Shown here piece by piece: positions 5,478 to 8,314 of a stretch of 8,314 bases of DNA. Numbering within the stretch: position 1 is the stretch's first letter; every line of letters starts with the position of its first letter. The stretch comes from Nitrospirota bacterium. Its GTDB lineage: Bacteria; Nitrospinota_A; UBA7883. The position numbers and the translations under genes are program-made. The notes under the pieces are model-generated. The model saw only the letters and a list, made by a program, of their open reading frames with translations. It ran no database searches and was not told the DNA's origin. The stretch is from assembly GCA_011052055.1 (NCBI GenBank), contig DRJW01000049.1, forward strand, positions 1 through 8,314, given 5' to 3'.

Positions 5478-5741
5478 ATGCCAAGTCATAAATCGGCTAT
5501 TAAAAGAACACGTCAGAATAAAAAGCGTAACGAGCGTAATAGCTCGGTGCGTTCTGCGGCGCGAACCGCCATCAAAAAAGTTCGTTCGGCTATCACCGCC
5601 GGTGAAAAGGATAAGGCGTCCGCCGCTCTCAAATCGGCCGTAAGCGCCCTGGATGGCTCTGTGACCAAAGGCGTTCATCACGCCAGAAACGCCGCCAGGC
5701 GAGTCTCAAGGCTCACCCGGCAGGTCGATGGCATGTCCTGA
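5478..5741 (+). CDS. rpsT: 30S ribosomal protein S20
   Basis: This 87-residue, very basic protein has normal S20 length. It begins MPSHKSAIKRTRQNKKRNERN, the rRNA-binding N-terminal helix of the family. It continues through SVRSAARTAIKKVRSAI and KASAALKSAVSALDGSVTKGVHHARNAARRVSRLTRQV, a three-helix bundle rich in Lys, Arg and Ala that binds 16S rRNA in the body of the small subunit. The ATG at 5478 follows a GTGGAAAG purine stretch. The gene has its own promoter and converges with holA, a neighbour pairing found widely in bacteria. Nothing is missing. Confidence 0.97.
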   Translation: MPSHKSAIKRTRQNKKRNERNSSVRSAARTAIKKVRSAITAGEKDKASAALKSAVSALDGSVTKGVHHARNAARRVSRLTRQVDGMS

Positions 5742-5766
5742 TTTTTTATCTTATTTGATTTTAACG

Positions 5767-5797
5767 GCCTCAGGAAAAATTTTCCGGCTGGTTTTTT
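5767..5797 (+). terminator. Possible Rho-independent terminator of rpsT
   Basis: GCC (5767-5769) with GGAA, and TTCC with GGC (ending 5788), can form a bulged hairpin over the palindrome GGAAAAATTTTCC. It is followed by GG and six T (5792-5797). A weaker alternative is CAGG...CCTG (5721-5740) at the end of rpsT itself, followed by six T (5742-5747). Either would stop transcription before it entered holA in antisense. Both stems are short, so confidence is modest. Confidence 0.4.
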
Positions 5798-5831
5798 GCG
5801 GTATCTTCCCGGCTCTTGTAAGCGCCGAGCG

Positions 5832-6944
5832 TCAGTCAACCGAGCCTGTCTGGCGGTGGCTCGCGGGGGTTGGCGGGGGTTGGCGGGGGCCGTGTAGAAT
5901 ATCGTGAAGCATCGCGTGAAGGCCAGTTTCATCGGAGACACCTCCTCTCATAATATCCATATAGGCTTTTAGCGTGGCTCTAAGCCCCCTTCGGGCAAGC
6001 TGGGGTGTCCATTTCGCGCTGTCGGCCCATGCCTTTTTGAGGGGATAGGGAGAGCCGCCAAGCTCTGAGCGGAACGTATTAAAAGACCCCCCCCGCAACC
6101 TTACATCCAGCGCGGCGGCGATGCGCATTATCGCGGTTGTCATAGGTTTCAAGATTACCTGGGCGGGAGTATTGTTTTTAAGAAGGTATGAGAGCGCCGT
6201 ATAGGATCCGGCGGGATCGAGCTTTCCTACCGCATCTATGAAACCCCAGATATCGTCCGTTCTGAAATCACCCACAGCAATCTCCACATCCTCCAGGGTC
6301 ACCTCCGTTTTACCGTCAACGTAGCTGGACAGTTTGACGATCTCGCTTCCCAGACGCGAGGTGTCATGTCCGCATAACTCAATTAGCAGATTCATAGCCT
6401 CCCGGTCGATTGTCAATTTTTCATCGCAAAAGCGCGCGACCACCCATCCTGGTAAATTGTCTTTACTGACTGTTTTAAACAAAACCACAGCTGATGTTTT
6501 AACCATTTCCTTAAAGAAAGACGATCTCTCGAAAGCCGCCAGAGGATTACCCCAGGAATCTTTGTCGAAAACTACCGTGATAATGAGAGCCGACTGCGGA
6601 TTGGGGTCTTTACAATACGATAAAAGCGGCCCTTCGGTGTCTTTACCCACCTTGTCGAGATGTCCCAGCCACACAAGCTTATCGCCTCCGAACATGGAAA
6701 CGGTGTTAAGCTGGGCTATCACTTCCCCGATACTGGAGTCGTCGGGTCCGGTTCCTGTTTTCAAGTATCTGAAATAATTGTTTTCAGAGTCCGAATTTTG
6801 CAGGAAAGCTTTTTTAAAAGAGTTGGCCGCTTTTGAAATCCGCTCTGGCTCTTTTCCATAGAGCAGATATACAGCTTCTCGTTTTTTTTGTATATCGCCG
6901 TTTTTTATAAGTCTGGATAAAGCATCGATAGAAATTCTGGCCAT
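5832..6944 (-). CDS. holA: DNA polymerase III subunit delta
   Basis: This 370-residue protein is the clamp-loader subunit that opens the sliding clamp during replication. The N-terminal part has the family opening AVYLLYGKEPERISKAANSFKKAFL (from about residue 24). Further family signals are LNTVSMFGGDKLVWL, in the clamp-contact region, and ALIITVVFDKD. The middle segment LIELCGHDTSRLGSEIVKLSSYVDGKTEVTLEDVE and DDIWGFIDAVGKLD mark the AAA+ lid and collar. The collar continues through LRGGSFNTFRSELGGSPYPLKKAWADSAKWTPQLARRGL. The last 20 or so residues (GPRQPPPTPASHRQTGSVD) are Pro-rich, come from a 10-bp tandem repeat, and are longer than is usual for the family. The ATG at 6944 has a weak ribosome binding site and lies 16 bases after the phosphoesterase stop, pointing to co-transcription. 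Confidence 0.93.
   Translation of the reverse strand: MARISIDALSRLIKNGDIQKKREAVYLLYGKEPERISKAANSFKKAFLQNSDSENNYFRYLKTGTGPDDSSIGEVIAQLNTVSMFGGDKLVWLGHLDKVGKDTEGPLLSYCKDPNPQSALIITVVFDKDSWGNPLAAFERSSFFKEMVKTSAVVLFKTVSKDNLPGWVVARFCDEKLTIDREAMNLLIELCGHDTSRLGSEIVKLSSYVDGKTEVTLEDVEIAVGDFRTDDIWGFIDAVGKLDPAGSYTALSYLLKNNTPAQVILKPMTTAIMRIAAALDVRLRGGSFNTFRSELGGSPYPLKKAWADSAKWTPQLARRGLRATLKAYMDIMRGGVSDETGLHAMLHDILHGPRQPPPTPASHRQTGSVD
5861..5890 (+). repeat. Three 10-bp tandem repeats at the 3' end of holA
   Basis: Three near-identical copies of the unit TGGCGGGGGT occupy 5861-5890 (TCGCGGGGGT, TGGCGGGGGT, TGGCGGGGGC). TGGCGGTGGC (5851-5860) is a likely fourth, diverged copy. On the holA strand they encode the Pro-rich tail. 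The 10-base period is not a multiple of three, so adding or losing one unit would shift the frame and change the C-terminus. Confidence 0.8.
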
Positions 6945-6960
6945 GCGCTAAAAAGCCTGC

Positions 6961-7689
6961 TTACCGGCCTTCCGACAGGCGGTCTATGAGATAGATGGCA
7001 AGACCGGCGTCGGACATTTTTTTCTGTGTCACGGATATATCATACCCGACCCTCCGAAATTCCACCGAACCCAGATCGGAATCGTAGACCACCCAGCAGG
7101 AGTGATTGTTGGAGTCGCGCGGCTGGCCCACCGAGCCGATGTTAACCAGATATTTCATCCCTGGGCTCAGGGTTATCGCATCGACGCGAAGCGCCTTGAT
7201 ATTGTCGGGCCCGGCGCATTCGATTACGATAGGCTGATGGGAATGGCCGATAAAGCAGATATCGCCCTGTATATGCGGATAATTTGCAACTGCGTCTTTC
7301 TGGGTCATGATATATTGCCATTGCTCTGGATTCAGCGGCGACGAATGGGCGACCTGGATTCCATCGAACGTATCTTGCGCGCGCGTTCGTAACAAAAAAT
7401 CTTTAAGATCGTCCCTTAAAACCTCCACTGTCCAATCCATCGCCGATTTAGCGTATGGATTGAAATATTCGGATGGTGTCATCCCCACGGCGGCCCAGTC
7501 ATGGTTGCCGCCGAGCGACAGATCGGCCTCTTTTAAAAGAAGATCCATGCATTCATTCGGATTGGGGCCGTATCCGACGATATCACCAAGAAAAAGCGTG
7601 TTGTCCACTCCGACCGATTTGATATCTTTTAATACCGCCTCGAAAGCTTCCAGGTTTGCGTGTATGTCTGATATCAGGGCGTAACGCAT
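6961..7689 (-). CDS. Calcineurin-like metallophosphoesterase
   Basis: This 242-residue cytoplasmic phosphoesterase of the YfcE/ApaH-like superfamily has the full set of metal-binding motifs. They are SDIHAN (Asp8, His10), GDIVGYGPNP (Asp36), GGNHDW (Asn62, His63, Asp64), AHSSP (His115) and IGHSHQP (His149, His151). These would hold a two-metal centre for cleavage of a phosphomonoester or phosphodiester; the physiological substrate cannot be inferred. There is no signal peptide. The ATG follows the nusB TAA directly (TAAATG), so translation is probably coupled, and holA starts 16 bases downstream. The GDIVGYGP motif is typical of the subgroup once described as predicted phosphodiesterases or diadenosine tetraphosphatase relatives. 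Confidence 0.92.
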   Translation of the reverse strand: MRYALISDIHANLEAFEAVLKDIKSVGVDNTLFLGDIVGYGPNPNECMDLLLKEADLSLGGNHDWAAVGMTPSEYFNPYAKSAMDWTVEVLRDDLKDFLLRTRAQDTFDGIQVAHSSPLNPEQWQYIMTQKDAVANYPHIQGDICFIGHSHQPIVIECAGPDNIKALRVDAITLSPGMKYLVNIGSVGQPRDSNNHSCWVVYDSDLGSVEFRRVGYDISVTQKKMSDAGLAIYLIDRLSEGR

Positions 7690-8142
7690 TTAGATATCCT
7701 CTTTAGCTTTTCCGTTCTTATCATGTTGGACGGCTCTGTTTTTTTCTTTCATCGCATAGTCCAAAGCGCCGTTTATCAGGCTGGCCGATTCGCCCTGACA
7801 AAAAGTTTTCGCAAGTTCTATGGCTTCGTTTATGGCCACTTTGTCCGGAGTGACCGGCTGGTATATTATCTCGAAAACTCCTAGACGTAAAATAGCCCTT
7901 TCAACATATCCCAACCGGGAAAGCTCCCAGTTTTTTAAAGCTTTTCCAAGCCTCTCGTCGATATCCGTTTTGCGCTTTGTGACACCCTCAACCAAAATTT
8001 CCGCAAACTCACGCTGGCCGACGTCGGACGGGTTTTCACAAAAGTACTCCACCACTTTATCGCCGATATTCTCATTTTGCGCAAACTCTGCCTGATAGAG
8101 GATTTTCAAAGCCGTTTCGCGTGATTTTCGGCGTGAGCTCAC
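7690..8142 (-). CDS. nusB: Transcription antitermination factor NusB
   Basis: The 150-residue product binds boxA RNA together with S10 (NusE) in rRNA antitermination complexes. Family blocks are SSRRKSRETALKILYQAEF at the N-terminus, FAEILVEGVTKRKTDIDERL, the core WELSRLGYVERAILRLGVFEIIY, and VAINEAIELAKTFCQGESASLINGALDYA. A Lys-rich tail of about 20 residues follows. I chose GTG at 8142 because the family alignment begins there. A longer in-frame ATG at 8214 would add 24 unrelated residues and overlap the end of ribH by 55 bases. The ribosome binding site is weak. A six-codon frame (8139-8159) links the ribH stop to this start through TAAATG and GTGA overlaps, suggesting coupling. ribH-nusB is a common bacterial gene order. 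Confidence 0.92.
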   Translation of the reverse strand: MSSRRKSRETALKILYQAEFAQNENIGDKVVEYFCENPSDVGQREFAEILVEGVTKRKTDIDERLGKALKNWELSRLGYVERAILRLGVFEIIYQPVTPDKVAINEAIELAKTFCQGESASLINGALDYAMKEKNRAVQHDKNGKAKEDI

Positions 8143-8159
8143 CTGCGTAAAACAAGCAT

Positions 8160-8314
8160 TTAAAGTTGTTTGCCCAAGTTGATCATTTCGATCGCCGCCA
8201 GGGCCGCGTCCCATCCCTTGTTACCGGACTTTGCTCCGGCCCGCTCTATTCCCTGCTCTATCGTCTCTACGGTAATAACGCCGAAAGCCACTGGCTTGCC
8301 TGTATCCATCATTA
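8160..8314 (-). CDS. ribH: 6,7-dimethyl-8-ribityllumazine synthase, C-terminal part (5' end outside window)
   Basis: Fifty complete codons and a TAA (8160-8162) remain of the lumazine synthase gene, which makes the riboflavin precursor from the ribitylamino-pyrimidine and 3,4-dihydroxy-2-butanone 4-phosphate. The visible protein reads TGKPVAFGVITVETIEQGIERAG..., then KSGNKGWDAALAAIEMINL. This is the conserved end of the family: FGVITVET precedes the phosphate/substrate segment, and the AGxKxGNKGxxAAxxAIEM block follows. The frame is open to the window edge. It is the most upstream visible gene of the - strand operon and ends 17 bases before nusB. The operon promoter must lie outside the window. 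Confidence 0.94.
   Translation of the reverse strand, partial: MMDTGKPVAFGVITVETIEQGIERAGAKSGNKGWDAALAAIEMINLGKQL

Noticed and set aside
4254..5681. Antisense frames opposite pgk, tpiA and rpsT (for example 4254-4631, 5304-5681)
   Set aside because: They are shadows of confidently identified genes, with no start signals of their own.
3377..5979. A 13-base sequence TTTTAGCGTGGCT shared by 3377-3389 and 5967-5979
   Set aside because: A single 13-mer match is about what chance predicts for a window this size, and the second copy lies inside holA.
8143..8214. N-terminal extension of nusB to an ATG at 8214
   Set aside because: The extra 24 residues do not resemble NusB and the segment already encodes the conserved end of ribH in another frame.
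1..8314. CRISPR arrays, tRNA or rRNA genes, complete insertion sequences
   Set aside because: I saw no regularly spaced repeats, no tRNA-like cloverleaf or rRNA sequence, and no transposase coding sequence.

Overview
The window reads as chromosomal DNA of a Gram-negative-type bacterium of moderate GC content. Gene content (class I glycolytic Gap/Pgk/TpiA, ribH-nusB order, holA facing rpsT) together with the intergenic palindromic repeat type would fit Desulfobacterota, Nitrospirota, Nitrospinota or relatives. That placement is a low-confidence inference; no rRNA or other phylogenetic marker was tested.

Layout. (1) 1-389: the 3' end of a MacB/LolD-type ABC transporter ATPase. (2) 390-759: 370 bases without a gene, holding two degenerate palindromic repeat elements and then a promoter. 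(3) 760-1937: two different type II toxin-antitoxin modules placed tail to tail. A HigB-HigA module (toxin first) is on the + strand, and a RelE/ParE-fold toxin with a ribbon-helix-helix antitoxin (antitoxin first) is on the - strand. (4) 2046-2216: a small, well-started 56-codon gene on the - strand, which I do not recognise. Its promoter stands back to back with that of the gap operon, and a perfect 7-bp inverted repeat sits across the junction. (5) 2353-5408: gap, pgk and tpiA, a co-directional lower-glycolysis/Calvin-type cluster covering the interconversion of triose phosphates and 3-phosphoglycerate. (6) 5478-5741: rpsT (ribosomal protein S20) with its own promoter. (7) 5832-8314, all - strand: ribH (3' end only), nusB, a calcineurin-like metallophosphoesterase and holA, tightly packed as one likely operon that converges on rpsT.

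The core parts are ordinary housekeeping genes with intact catalytic motifs. The accessory part is 390-2350: repeats, two toxin-antitoxin pairs and a small unknown gene between an ABC transporter gene and the glycolytic operon. The most interesting signals are the shared palindrome between the small unknown gene and gap, a probably leaderless higB transcript with an operator-like palindrome over its -10 box, a 10-G run inside the pgk coding sequence, and a 10-bp tandem repeat encoding a Pro-rich tail at the end of holA. I see no clear evidence of a wholly new system.
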